From Heterodera schachtii (lineage: Eukaryota > Nematoda > Chromadorea > Rhabditida > Heteroderidae): a stretch of DNA of 64,000 nucleotides. The number at the start of each line of letters is the position of its first letter. Within the stretch, counting starts at the first letter, position 1. Shown here piece by piece: positions 39,060 through 50,180 of this stretch. The notes under the pieces were generated by a model. That model had not been told where the DNA came from. It did no database searches and saw only the letters and a list, made by a program, of their open reading frames with translations. A program made the position numbers and the translations under genes. The DNA lies in contig SIJG01000104.1 of assembly GCA_023374025.1 (NCBI GenBank), forward strand, positions 267,485-331,484, given 5' to 3'.

Positions 39060-39220
39060 ATTTTCTAAGGTTAATGACAATAAAGATTTTTTAAACATTT
39101 ATTTTCTAATTTCGAAATGTTTCTAAAAATTGTATGGTTTTTAAAACTGTTATTATATTATAAAATTTTCTGTAGCAAATATTTGTAATTTTTATTCATC
39201 ATACATTATAAAACTTTGCC
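39060..39220 (+). repeat. Diverged dispersed repeat, partner 57705-57872
   Basis: Landmarks shared in order with 57705-57872 are TGACAATAAAGA, TTT-AACATTTATTTTCT, TTGTATGGTTTTTAAA and GAGCAAATATT/GTAGCAAATATT with a following TTATTCATCA. The same orientation and the same number of blocks make this a true old duplication rather than chance. Confidence 0.75.
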
Positions 39221-39548
39221 TTAATAATTTATTATATATTTTAAGTTGACAAATGTATGGTCTTATTTAATAAAATTTGAGCTTTTTAGAAATATTCATT
39301 TATAGAAATGTAATTATTTTAAAATTAATTTTTTTTCACAATTATCTTTTTAATTAATATATATTTGCTCATTTCCAACTACTTTTAGTCTTAATTTCTT
39401 AGAACAAAAAATTAATCAAAATATTTGTTGAATTTTTATAAATGGTTTAGCTATTTTTGCATTTTTTGAGATTTTAACCTTACTTCTTTTTCAAAAAAGA
39501 ATATTTAATTTTTTTTAAATATTTTCGTTTTCTTTAATCTGCCATAAT

Positions 39549-39679
39549 CAGAGCTCCCAAATGTGAGGCTTTAGCTTCATTTTGTGGTTTTTTGATAGGT
39601 CAATGAGGTTTTTTTTGTAAAAAGGAGGCTTTTTTGCCTGCGAAATGAGGATTTTGAAATTTTTGATCTGGAAGTTCTG
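39549..39679 (+). mobile_element. 131-bp non-autonomous hAT-like element
   Basis: The ends are imperfect inverted repeats: CAGAGCTCCCAAAT on the left and, reading the right end on the other strand, CAGAACTTCCAGAT (11 of 14 identical). Perfect 8-bp direct repeats GCCATAAT flank it at 39541-39548 and 39680-39687. The interior carries several GAGG motifs (GTGAGGC, ATGAGG, GGAGGC, ATGAGG). An 8-bp duplication, a CAG start and subterminal repeats fit the hAT superfamily. It has no coding capacity. Confidence 0.75.
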
Positions 39680-39687
39680 GCCATAAT

Positions 39688-42294
39688 AGTATCCTTTTTT
39701 AATAATTTTTCAATCATTTATTTATTATACAAAACATTAAAACCATAATATTAATTTATAACGAATGTATCAAAAGCTTATTAAATTTAATTGAGTTTAA
39801 GTAATAAAAACAATCATTAAGCATTTAAATATAAAATAAAAATTAATTTTACATAATAAATTTAAAATAATTAAATAAGCATTTAATTATTTAATTGTAA
39901 CTATTCAATGATATAATGAATTCATTATTAAATTTTTATTTATGCTCTTTAATTGATTTTTTCCATCAATTAATTTAATTTAATAATGAAATTCAATAAA
40001 CTTTAGAATTGTGTTAGTTTCAACTTTTATTTGAAAGTGTTTTCATATGTTCGTTGTAATATAAAATTCCTGTTTTAATAATTTTTTACTTTTAAAAAAA
40101 AGCAATAAATAGTTTAAAAAATTGGTTACGAAATTAAATATAGAAAGATTAAATTTTTTTAGGAGTAACTTTTTGTTTTAGATTCAACGGAATCTTCTTT
40201 AAAAAATGTTTCTCTGATATTTTATTTTTTGTTCATTTTGCTAATTGATTTTTTTGAATTTGCTCATTATAATATTTGCTTTCGTATTAATAAATATGAA
40301 TTTTATTTTTATTTTTTTTTGTATTTGTTTGTATTATTAATGAAAAATAAAATCCTTTTTTTAATCCAGAAATAATTTAAAAATCAAAGAAAACATTTTA
40401 CTATAATATATTTTTGCACAATTTTATTCTAATTTAAAAATTGAAAATAATTTGTTCAGTTTTTTAATTATTGTTTTTTTTAAATTTTTATACTTAAATT
40501 CCTTATAAATGACTTAAATTCCAATCCCTAGAATTTTGTAAACTTACAATCAATAATTGAACTAACAATTTTCACAATAATATTAAATCAAACCCAATTA
40601 GAAAGACGGATTTTTGAAAAAATTCTTATGAGAGGTTAAAGATTTATTGTTGCTTTATTAAATTTAAATTTTAAATATTGAAAATTTTATTTTATTTTCA
40701 TTAATGGCATCAAAATTTTCATTTGATTATAATTGTTGTTTTTATTTGCTTTAAAAAATGCATAAGAAATTAAATTTTTAAACAAAGCAAAATTTATTTG
40801 CTTCTTTATATTTTCCTTCCCTATGGTATTAATTCTCATGACAACCATATTCATATTCATTAGGATTCTTCTTGGAAGTCACTTATTATCTCTTTTTTTC
40901 AACTAATTCATTTAAGAAAATGAGTAAATATTTTTAATAATTTGATTATTTCTAATTAATTATATATTTTTACCATTAGTCACATTTTTTTATTATTTTA
41001 TAGCAATTTTATCTTATCGTTTCTTAATGATAACAATGAATTTTTGTGTCATCCATCAAATCATTATCATCTTCATTATCGCTTTGGATTATAGAAAATT
41101 AATAAATTTGTTGGTTAAAATTCTTAATTTAATTTTAATTATAAACAATTTTCTGTTCTATTAATACTATATTTTTAATTATTTTATTATTATGATAATT
41201 AATCATTAAATCAATTTTCTGTATAAGATTTATTTTTTAAATTTTTGTATAAATAATTTTTCGGTTTTCTTTCTTTTATTTGAGAATGTTTCATGCGCAT
41301 GATTCGCATCTTCTTTTCGAGGACGAATTGAATAAACTCAACATTTAACTTAAACATTAATATATTTTAAGCAATTTTATATTTTTACTTTGATTGCTTT
41401 ATAAATTTAAATTTTTCCATTTTATAATAGCTTTTCGTAATATGATCATTTTTTCATGATATAATCAAATATTTTTATACAGGAATTTTTTTCAGTATAT
41501 TTTATTATTTTAGGCTATTAAATTTGTTTAATTTATTGTAGTAATTTATTTAGGTTTTTATTCTTTATTTTTTTCATATAATATAATTAGTTTTATTTAG
41601 TTATTATTTTCTTATTTTTTAAATTTTTTTCTTTACGAAATTTTATGAATATTCTTTCCTTATCTTGTCTCGAAATTTATAAAAGACATTGAGAGAATTT
41701 TTTCAAATCAAAAACTTTAAACAAATATTCTTATTAAATACAGAAAATAAGCATATTGACAACGAAACTTTAAAAAAATGGTTATTAGTAAATACATCAG
41801 AAAAATCCTATGAAAATTAAAAATAAATTTTTCAGTTTTAATTTCTACCTTTATGGAAAAATCAAGCAATCCGAGTTGCTAGTGATTTTTAATTTTGGTT
41901 TTTATTATTTTAAAAATATTTTCATATATTATAATTTTATTTTAAATTAATGTTTTGAAAAGTATGCATTTGACTATTATTTTCATAAAAATTAAACAAT
42001 AATAACCTAATTAATGAAAGTTATAAAATTTTTAAATTGAATTTGTTAGATTTAATATTTATTTTATATTTTATAATTATTTTTAATTTCTTCCATCAAT
42101 TATCATTCATTTCTTCACTATTGTTGGTCGATCCGAAGTCTCTTTTAAAAAGGTATGTTTATGGATATTTTTTAATAAAATATGTAATTATTTAAATATT
42201 TCAATTATGATAAATACATATGTTAAGAATATTCAAATTTCTACAAAGCTTACAAATTTTCTTTTGTATTTTTTCTAGGTAATTATTTATTTTT
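39688..42294. other. Gene-less A/T-rich stretch
   Basis: I see no gene. A 10-bp palindrome CATGCGCATG near 41293 stands out in a small G+C-richer patch. Otherwise it is A/T-rich filler. Confidence 0.65.
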
Positions 42295-42376
42295 TTTATA
42301 TAAAAAATATTAACATTAAATAAAAGATTAAATGAAAAACTAATACTAATCTTTTAATCTATTATATTTTTAATAA
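42295..42376 (+). repeat. 82-bp direct repeat copy 1 with internal hairpin
   Basis: Identical by eye to 42436-42517, 141 bp downstream. Each copy contains an inverted pair TAAAAGATTA ... TAATCTTTTA (here 42321-42330 and 42347-42356) able to form a 10-bp stem with a 16-base loop. Confidence 0.95.
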
Positions 42377-42435
42377 ATTCAATAGTAGTTAAGGTTTGTA
42401 TGCAAATTTTATGGTTTCGGTAATTTCAATTTTTG

Positions 42436-42517
42436 TTTATATAAAAAATATTAACATTAAATAAAAGATTAAATGAAAAACTAATACTAATCTTTTAATC
42501 TATTATATTTTTAATAA
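42436..42517 (+). repeat. 82-bp direct repeat copy 2 with internal hairpin
   Basis: Identical by eye to 42295-42376, including the hairpin arms. Perfect identity in a region otherwise full of decayed repeats implies a very recent local duplication. Confidence 0.95.
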
Positions 42518-43176
42518 TTAACAAGTATTTAAAAATTTAATATAAAGGCTCCATTCTTTGTTCTTACTTATATTAAATTCACAAAAAATTTGTTGTAATT
42601 TGGACATATTTTAAATATTATCAATAGAATTAAAATTTATAATTTTAATAAATTAAATGTAAATTGTAAATTGATTTAAAGGCTTGTTAATGTTTTGTAA
42701 AGAATTATTTCCATTCGTATTAATGTTTTTTTAATCTGCGAAAATAGGTTTAAAAAACCAGACATAAAATCTTATTTATAATGTAGTATTTTCTTGGGGT
42801 TAATTAATAATTTTAAGTTAAAAACGCATTAAAAGCGTGAATTACAGGATGTTAGATTAAATATAGAATAGCTTACACAAATCCTATCAATTAAAATAAT
42901 TAATTATTATCTTATAGATTATGAGTTTTCCATGTTTTTTAATTAATTAAATTGACTTTAATTCAAACATAATAATTGATAGGTTTTATTAAAAAATGTA
43001 TTGAATTCATTTAAATTTATTCATTTCACACATTTCTTTAAATAAGTTTTTTTTAATTACTAATTCGATATTTAGTAATAATCAATTTTCGATGAAAGCA
43101 ATGAAATATTAAATGACCATTTTTGTTCATTCATATTATTTAAATGTTCCTTGATCTCCTGATTTCATTAATTGAT

Positions 43177-43646
43177 GGTACTTATTGGGTTTACAGGCTA
43201 CTTTTAACACATTTTTAAATGCCTATAAATGTGTTTTATAAATTCATGAAAATAATTTTTAAAGCGTTTTTAGGGCCGCTGATCACGAATCCTGGCTCAG
43301 ATCAGCGCTACCATTCTCTACATGAGCAGTACAGGGAAATGAATTGACATGCTTCCTGTACCAAGGATACCCTCATGGGCAAGGTGCCGATGAGAGTACC
43401 ATTCATACAAATTTCGAATTTTATGCTTCCTGTACCAAGCTTACCCTCATGAGCAAGATGCCAATGAGGATATCCATCCATACAAATCTTCTAATTTTAT
43501 TTTTGTTCGAGTTCGGGTCAGGGGTTTGAAATTGGCAAAAAAGGGTGCTGTATTCGTGGCCAGCGACCCCAAAAACAACTTAAAACTTATTTTCATGAAT
43601 TTATAAAACTCATTTATACGCGTAGCCTGTAAACCCAATAAGTACC
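43177..43646. mobile_element. 470-bp MITE with long inverted ends
   Basis: The left end GGTACTTATTGGGTTTACAG is matched exactly by the inverted right end ending CCCAATAAGTACC at 43646. Inverted similarity continues inward for more than 100 bp, through GTTTTATAAATTCATGAAAATAA, with about 20 extra bases in the left arm. Perfect 8-bp direct repeats TAATTGAT flank it (43169-43176 and 43647-43654). There is no transposase, so it is non-autonomous. An 8-bp duplication fits hAT or Merlin, and the GG start is more Merlin-like, but superfamily is uncertain. The interior has a two-copy 74-bp tandem repeat (43349-43498). Open frames inside are by-products. Confidence 0.92.
43349..43498 (+). repeat. Two-copy 74-bp tandem repeat inside the MITE
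   Basis: Each copy starts ATGCTTCCTGTACCAAG and carries CCCTCATG-GCAAG-TGCC-ATGAG, in which CTCAT and ATGAG can pair as a short hairpin. Copies begin at 43349 and 43423 and differ at about one base in six. Confidence 0.9.
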
Positions 43647-43654
43647 TAATTGAT

Positions 43655-44469
43655 TTCTGTTTGAATGTATATAAATAATTTGCAATTCTAATTTATTTTC
43701 ATTCAATAATTTATAATGACTCTTAAATACATTAAAATATTTTTATAAATTGTATAAACCATTTATATTAATTATTTTTATCAACATTTCTTTAAGCATA
43801 AGTTCATCAATTGTTGTTTTTTTTTCTAAAAAAATGATTAATTTTATTTGTTCTTCACCTGTAAAGCAAATTAAGCACTTAAATAAATTTGCTACTTATT
43901 CATTTCAAGGTGCTGCTTCCCTTATTTTTATGAATTTTGGGTATTTTATTAAGCAAATGTATTTTTAATATTTAATTTGTTCTTTTTCTTTATTTTTAAA
44001 ATAATTTTTTGCTTATAAAACATTTTACTAAATTTAACTTTTTAATTCATCTCCCGTTTTTAGAAATTTTAATTATTTTCAATCTTTTTAAATGCATAAG
44101 GTTTTATGTCATTGTAATAATAGTTCGTCTTTCAAAGTTATTAAATTAATTAAATTCTATTCATTAAAGCGATATTTTATTATTGTTTTTTATCGTGTTT
44201 TATTTTTTCATTTGATTTGTCATAATTTGATTATATGTAATGTAATTTTAAGAATTTTCCTTTTTATATTAATAAACAAAAACATTTATTATTTAAACTT
44301 TTTAAATATCGTCATTCAATCTGAATATATTTTTTTATTAAATATTTTTTGTTTTTCCTTATTCTTTTAAAAAAAATAATTATTTTTTTTTCTTTTTAAT
44401 AATTAACTCGTCATTGTTTTTTGATATGTTAATTTATATTTATAATTAAATAAATGAATAATATATATT
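43655..44469. other. Gene-less A/T-rich stretch
   Basis: The open frames at 43750-43968 and 44092-44370 are hydrophobic low-complexity translations with no motif. I see no gene. Confidence 0.6.
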
Positions 44470-44753
44470 CCGTTTTAAAACTTTTTTTAATTAATTGATA
44501 AACTATTAATTTCGCGGATTGTTTATTCTTTTTCAAATTTAAATTTACTCTTTTTGAACAAATGTTTTATTAATTTAAATTGTTTTAAAATTAAAATATA
44601 ATTTTTTTATAATAAACTGGTTTATCTAATTATTAAGCATTTTATTAAAAGTAAATTATTATTAACAATTATTTCATAAATGTTCTTTTAATAATTAAAT
44701 TTTAAAATTTCTTTAATTTTTAATATATAATGAATGATATTTAATTTTGAGCC
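44470..44753 (+). repeat. Diverged dispersed repeat, partner 59675-59845
   Basis: 44473-44510 (AATTAATTGATAAACTATTAA) matches 59676-59710. 44617-44753 (GTTTATCTA...TATTTTATTAAA-GTAAATT... CTTTTAATAATT...TATAATGA-TGATATTT) matches 59710-59845 in the same order. About 100 bp in this copy has no counterpart. Confidence 0.7.
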
Positions 44754-44835
44754 CCGGAGTGCTCTATTTTCAACCCTCTCAAAAGCGGGTTTTATTTTAG
44801 GTGGGGGGTATAATTTAGGGAGGGGGTTATTTTAC
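44754..44835 (+). other. G-run patch
   Basis: The patch begins GAGCCCCGGAGTGCTC and continues with G-runs GGG, GGGGGG, GGG and GGGGG separated by short A/T loops (about 44788-44827), a possible G-quadruplex-forming arrangement on the plus strand. It lies exactly beyond the end of the repeat 44470-44753. Confidence 0.45.
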
Positions 44836-47804
44836 AACTTTTATTTTTCAAAAAAAAATTCAATAAAAATGGCGTTTTTTTTTGTAAGATCTTCTCGAAA
44901 ATAGCGAACAATTTTCTAATGATTTTAATTAAAAAAGTCTTATTTTTTCTTTACCATGGGTTAAATCTACCTGCCTGTAAAAGTTTCAAAAGCCACAAAA
45001 AATAACTTTAAAAATATTCATATTTTATTTATTATGCTTTGAGCTGTGCTAGTAGTTAGTTCCAGTGTGCTGAAGTGAATTTTTTGTTTGGTTATGTTTT
45101 AGGATAAAATAATTATATATTTTGAGGCCAACAGTAGGTGCTTTTTTAAACAACCATTTTCAATCATTTATATTTAAATATTTATATATTAGGATGGTTA
45201 ATAAGTTCAATCATAGTGCCCAAAAAATTCATTTAAAAATTTAGAGCTTAGATCTGAACATAATAATCATATGGAATTTTTTGAATCGGTCGCTTTTTGT
45301 TGAATATTTAAAGTTTACTAATTCTATTTCCAGAAAATTTATTTATATTTAAATAAGAATATTATTTAAAGACATTTGGTCTTTAATTTAAATTGCTTAT
45401 TATTTCAAGTTTTATTACCATTATTAATTATTATTATATTTTTTTCTTTTTATGAAATAAAATTAAAATAATGTGTTTTATTTTTCTTCACTTTATGAAA
45501 TTAAATTGTTAAATAAATATTTATTGGTATTTTATTAATTCTTTTGTATTTATTATTTTATCTTCATCTTTTTAATCTCTTGCTTGCGGTCGACGAACAG
45601 CGCTAGCGCTGTCTTCGGTTATGCCATTTTTTTAAATAAAATTTAATTGCACATTTATAAGTATTATAAATTTTGCTTTTATTAATTTATATAATTATTT
45701 TATGATGTTGTTATTGCGCTTATTGTGTATTATTTTTTATTAAATAATTTGCAAAATAATAACCATATTTGAATAAAAGAATTAAAAAATAATTTAAAGT
45801 TTAATTAAAATAATTTATAGCTTGAATTTTTTTAAGCATGAATTTTTTAAATTTATTGGTTGTATATTGATAATTTAAACAATATTTATTTAAATTATTT
45901 TTTAAAAAATTTATTTAATGGAATATTTTCATTATTATTATGATTTAATAAATAATTGAAAATATAAAATTCTTATTTTTTATTTAAATTCACAAATTTA
46001 TCATCCCTAAAAATTAAAATATTTCCAAAAATTGTATTTTTCTTTGCTTTTAATTACCCATTCGAAATTTTTATTATTGTTACTAATGATTATTATTTTT
46101 CTAGACTTATGATAAATAAAATAAAATTGATTTTTAAAATGTTAAAAATAAATTTTATAATTCTTCTTTTTTTAATTTGCAGCCTTTTGAATTATTTTTG
46201 GTACTTAATTTTGTAAAAAATATATATAAATAATAATTAGCAAATTTCTAAATCAAAATTTATAAAAAAATTATTATACAAAATTTTTTTTTGTCTTTTA
46301 CTTTCTTTTAAATTCATACAAAAAGATGATTTATTATTTGAAGATAATGTTGGTCTTTGCTTCAACATAATTTTGACATAATTTAAATTAAGCAATTAAT
46401 AATGTTTTTTTTTGTGTATTAATACGTTTGTTTTTTTCTTTTTTAATGAACAATGTAATTTTGTACAGTAAGAAATATTATTTTCTTTTTCTGTATCTTA
46501 TGTGAATTTTGTATTTTATTAATACTCACAAATAAAATAAGAGCAAAATTGTTTTTTAAGTTTACTTTTTTATGTTCACTTTCCCATTAGAATTTTAGCA
46601 GTCTTTTTTATTTACTAATTAGGTGATTTATTGCTTAATTGTTAAATAATATTTATTATTCTATCTATTCTCTATTTTCATCTTTGAAATTCTCTCAAGC
46701 AAAAATTTTGAAAGTTCTTCAAACTTCTTTATTATTTTATAAGTCTTGTTTTAAGAAATATAAATAAAATAACAAAATTTGATATACCTTTAACAAATAA
46801 CTTGATATTTCCCTGAAAAGTTTTTAATAGAATTTAAAACTAAATTATTATTGTAGTTTTATTTCTGAAATAAGTTTATTTAAAATTTTTACATTTTCTC
46901 GTCTTTTATTATTTGTGATGCGATTCCTAAAATTTTTGCGTGCCATCTAACGTTGAGATAAGCCTTCCTTTTTCTGAATCTTCGGGAAAATCCTTTAAAT
47001 ACAAAAAAAAAACGAAAAAAAAAACCATAAAAGTGAAAATTCGAAAATTGATACACAATAAAAAAAAATTTTTGTTTAACAATAGTCTTTATTCGAAAAA
47101 ACATTAAAATTTTATTTTACTATTTTTGTGCCTAAAAGTTCGATCTCTATTCATTTTTGAATTTTATTAATTTTAAAATAATAACTAATTTTAAATAGAG
47201 AAATAAAAATAATAAGAATGTTTATTTATTAATTTCGCACTTTTCTTTCTAAATAAAACTTTAAAAAAAAATTTTTAATTCGATATTTATCAATAACCAA
47301 TTTGCGATGAAAACTATTTTTTTAATACGAAAAATTTATTTAATTAATTTGAAATATCAATTATTTATTTCAAATTTAAATTTTTAAAATATATAAAATA
47401 TTTTTTAAATTTGAAAATTTATTATGTAATTATCTTTATATTATAAGCATAATGAAGGAATTCTGTTTTTTTTTCAAAATATTACGAGTAGCATTTTGAC
47501 TATTAATATTTTTTATTAGCTATATAAACAAAATACATAATTATTTTTAAGTCTTTCCGCGCGAATGATAATGTTAATAAAGAATAATATTTTTATAAAT
47601 TTTTGGAATTTACAATCTATAATATTTAGAGATATTTTAATTACACATTAGTCAAAAGTGCTTTATTTATTTAAGTTATTCGTTAAAATTGACGCTTTAA
47701 ATTTTTAATTCATATATTAATAGTTCCGGTCGATAAGTGAAACGAGTATAATTGTTATTTAGCTTTTTTGTGAATTAATAGATTATTGATTTTGAATAAA
47801 TTTT
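44836..47804. other. Gene-less A/T-rich stretch
   Basis: No gene is seen. The minus-strand frame at 46889-47104 is Phe/Lys/Arg-rich over A-runs with no recognised domain. The notable local feature is the palindrome at 45597. Confidence 0.6.
45597..45612. other. 16-bp perfect palindrome
   Basis: ACAGCGCTAGCGCTGT reads identically on both strands and lies in a G+C-rich patch (GCGGTCGACGAACAGC... TCTTCGG) about 40 bp long. The outer bases CGA/TTCG extend the stem after a 2-nt bulge. A similar GGTCGACAGTGCCGAAGGCG patch occurs at 49205. Function unknown. Confidence 0.6.
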
Positions 47805-48043
47805 TTTTTTAATTTATAATATTTTATGGTATTTTATTTGAACAAATAAAAATTATTATTTTTCACAATTTATGTGATATTTTCTTATTTGTTTAAAAAT
47901 CATAATTTATTACAATAATAAAATGCTTTAAAGAATCCAATTTTTAAATGTTTGTAGTCCTTTTTAAGACTTTTTAAGAAGTTATTTTAATAAAGTATGA
48001 ATTGGGTTTTAAATTAAACAAAGAAATTACAATATTTTATTGT
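47805..48043 (+). repeat. Diverged dispersed repeat, partner 3170-3434
   Basis: The partner of the left-hand copy, with the same block order ending in AAAGTATGAATTGGGTTTTA. It is the first of several old duplicates clustered in 47.8-50.2 kb, whose partners lie at 3.2, 38.2, 7.0 and 33.9 kb. Confidence 0.75.
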
Positions 48044-48387
48044 AATTATGGTGAATTGTGGTCGATTGAACAAACGTCCTTTCGTTACTCTTATTGCTTA
48101 TGTTCCGTTAAATATAATTATTAATCTTTATTGATAATTTTTTTAATGTTTTTATAGCGTAAATCTAATGTTTTTTGTGCATAAGTTTTTGAAAATAAAT
48201 GAAATATTTTGAAATTTTATGATAAAAAGATTATACAGAGGAGTTAAAAATTTAAAAAGAAAATTTAATTAATTGCTTCTGAAAAAAGAATTGAAGTAGT
48301 TAAAAATATATATAATTCTCATATTATTATTATTTTTTGTTGAACAAAATCAATAAAATTGGTTAATAATATATTGTATATAACCCT

Positions 48388-48535
48388 TTTTTCACCTGTT
48401 TTCACCTATTTCCAAATGTTTTTCACCTATTTTCACCACTTATCACAGGACATTTCACATGTCACCTATTGGTTTTCACCTGATTTCATCACTAATCAAT
48501 GGATATTTCACCTATTTCCTAATATTTTTTCACCT
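48388..48535 (+). repeat. Clustered TTCACC motifs
   Basis: TTCACC occurs seven times (about 48391, 48401, 48422, 48432, 48475, 48507 and 48529), usually inside TTTTCACCTATTT, plus a GTCACCTATT variant. Spacing is irregular, so it is a motif cluster rather than a clean tandem repeat. Confidence 0.7.
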
Positions 48536-48661
48536 CTTTTGATCATAGGTCCGAATTTCAGCGAATTTTTTACCTATTTGTATTGTACGATTAGTACATC
48601 ATCATTTATCGGTGATTCGATCAATTTAATTTCTCAAAATAGGCGGAGTAAAAGGGCTGTA

Positions 48662-48731
48662 GGGGGGGGGGGGGGGGGTTCGGATGAAAGGGAGGGGGGG
48701 GGGGGATTTTGGTAAGGGAAGGGGGGGGGGG
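48662..48731 (+). repeat. Three long poly-G runs
   Basis: Runs of 17, 12 and 11 G (48662-48678, 48694-48705, 48721-48731), separated by short linkers containing further GGG, in DNA that otherwise almost lacks G-runs. The arrangement could form G-quadruplexes on the plus strand, and the complement could form i-motifs. Long homopolymers are also prone to sequencing-length error. Confidence 0.85.
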
Positions 48732-48848
48732 ATTTTACACCGGATTAATGTGCCTGATACTACTGCCGTACTTTTGCGGTGCAGATTTTTAATTTTAAAA
48801 TCATATGGATAAATAATAAAGAATACAAACAATTTTGAATTAAAAAAA

Positions 48849-49014
48849 TTCTAATAAGTACATATTAGATAAATAAACAGAAAATCAAACAATCTATTAC
48901 AATTATTATTAAATGATTTCAAATTATTTGTAGCATTAATGATCATTATTAATATATTCAAATGAAATAAAAAAATTTGGTCAACGGAATTATGAATAAA
49001 TCATTCTATAAATA
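48849..49014 (+). repeat. Diverged dispersed repeat, partner 38200-38365
   Basis: Same orientation and block order as 38200-38365. See that entry for landmarks. Confidence 0.65.
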
Positions 49015-49269
49015 AAATAAAAAGGAGAAAAAGGCAAAGCTTTGTTATAAAAATTTTTGCAAATATTCTTTAGAGATTGAACATTATTGAGATTAAAAAT
49101 TCTTTAATCTGAATTGAACACTTTCTTTTAATAATTATCAAAAAATTGTCTAATTATAGAAATAAAAATGTATCAACATTTAAAGAGATTTCAGGGTTTT
49201 TGTGTTCGGTCGACAGTGCCGAAGGCGCCTTAAAAATTGAATTGTGTGGTTTTATGCTAAAATAAATCA

Positions 49270-49305
49270 ACCATTATAAAATAAATCAACCATTATAAAA
49301 TAAAT
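49270..49305 (+). repeat. Short tandem of AAATAAATCAACCATTATA
   Basis: AAATAAATCAACCATTAT is repeated twice in tandem (period about 19 bp), and a third copy begins AAATAAATCA. Confidence 0.85.
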
Positions 49306-49337
49306 CATGGCGTTTCTAACTCAGCAATTTTCGGTTT

Positions 49338-49470
49338 AATTTTAAAACATTTAATTTTATTACTTTTTTTATTTCAGGCTATTTAGTATATAGTGTTTAA
49401 TGAATTCGATAAAAAAAATATCACCATTTATCAAAGTTTTCTCTCTTTTTATATATCATTTAAATTTTTA
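49338..49470 (+). repeat. Diverged dispersed repeat, partner 6951-7095
   Basis: Shares the TTTTAAAACATTTA...ATTTCAG...TATATAGTGTTTAAT order with the left end of the 3.84-kb insertion. Confidence 0.6.
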
Positions 49471-49584
49471 TTAATTTTGATCTTAAGTATGAATTTTTAA
49501 GAATTTTCTGGTTTTGAAGCAGAATCAGGTTTTATTTCAATAAATATTTATTTATTATAATTTTAATAACATTTTGGATTAAAA

Positions 49585-50180
49585 ATGAGTTGAGATTTTA
49601 TCCACATATTTGTTTTTAAAGGTTAAAATTATTTCTTTGGATATGATTTTTACGAAATATTAATAATATATATAATTATCAAATTTACTTTTATTAATCA
49701 ATCAAACTTTCAATTAATTCATTTTTTTTAATAAAATATTTAAAACCATTTGATTTTGAATTTTTAAAATTTTAATCTTATATACACCGAGTCAATTTTG
49801 GGCTCACAGTTTGGCGAACTTGTTTCTATAATAAGATATTAAAGGGAAATGGCGGAAGTTCGAGTCCGATGCGCCTCCTGTAAGGCGGAAAAAAGAAATT
49901 TTTGCAATTTTGAGAATTTGTATTTTTTAATCATTGTTTGATAAATAAGTATATTTGCATTAATTATTTATACAATCTATTACTAATTGTAAGGCTTTTG
50001 AAGATCTTCAATAGGTCGCTCAATCTTTTATTTTTCTTTTTAAATATATATTTTTTATACTTATTCACATGACGGGCAGTTTGTTTTTGTTTTGGTTTTT
50101 TGATTGTCCTTTCGTCGTTATATCACCTCATTATGCAAAATAAAATTATCTTATGCTTATTATTTTTTTAAATAATTTTT
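49585..50180 (+). repeat. Old segmental duplicate, partner 33865-34960
   Basis: The shorter member of the pair. It lacks most of the 34007-34500 island. The best-conserved block is 50062-50145 (TTATTCACATGACGGGCAGT, then CCTTTCGTCGTTATAT and CTCATTATGCAAAATAAAA). Confidence 0.7.
49805..49878 (+). other. tRNA-like A and B boxes without tRNA stems
   Basis: TGGCGAACTTGT (49812) resembles a Pol III A box at 10 of 12 positions, and AGTTCGAGTCC (49857) resembles a B box at 10 of 11. Their spacing equals that of a tRNA without a long variable arm. However, the implied acceptor and T stems do not pair, so this is not a functional tRNA. A tRNA pseudogene or the head of a tRNA-derived SINE is possible, and chance is not excluded. 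Confidence 0.25.

Noticed and set aside
43344..43638. Two opposing open frames near 43.4-43.6 kb
   Set aside because: They lie inside the inverted-repeat element and its internal tandem repeat, with no protein motif.
48359..48832. Open frames across the poly-G region
   Set aside because: Gly-rich and Pro-rich translations come from homopolymer runs on either strand.
49805..49878. Functional tRNA gene
   Set aside because: Acceptor and T stems cannot pair despite good A and B boxes.
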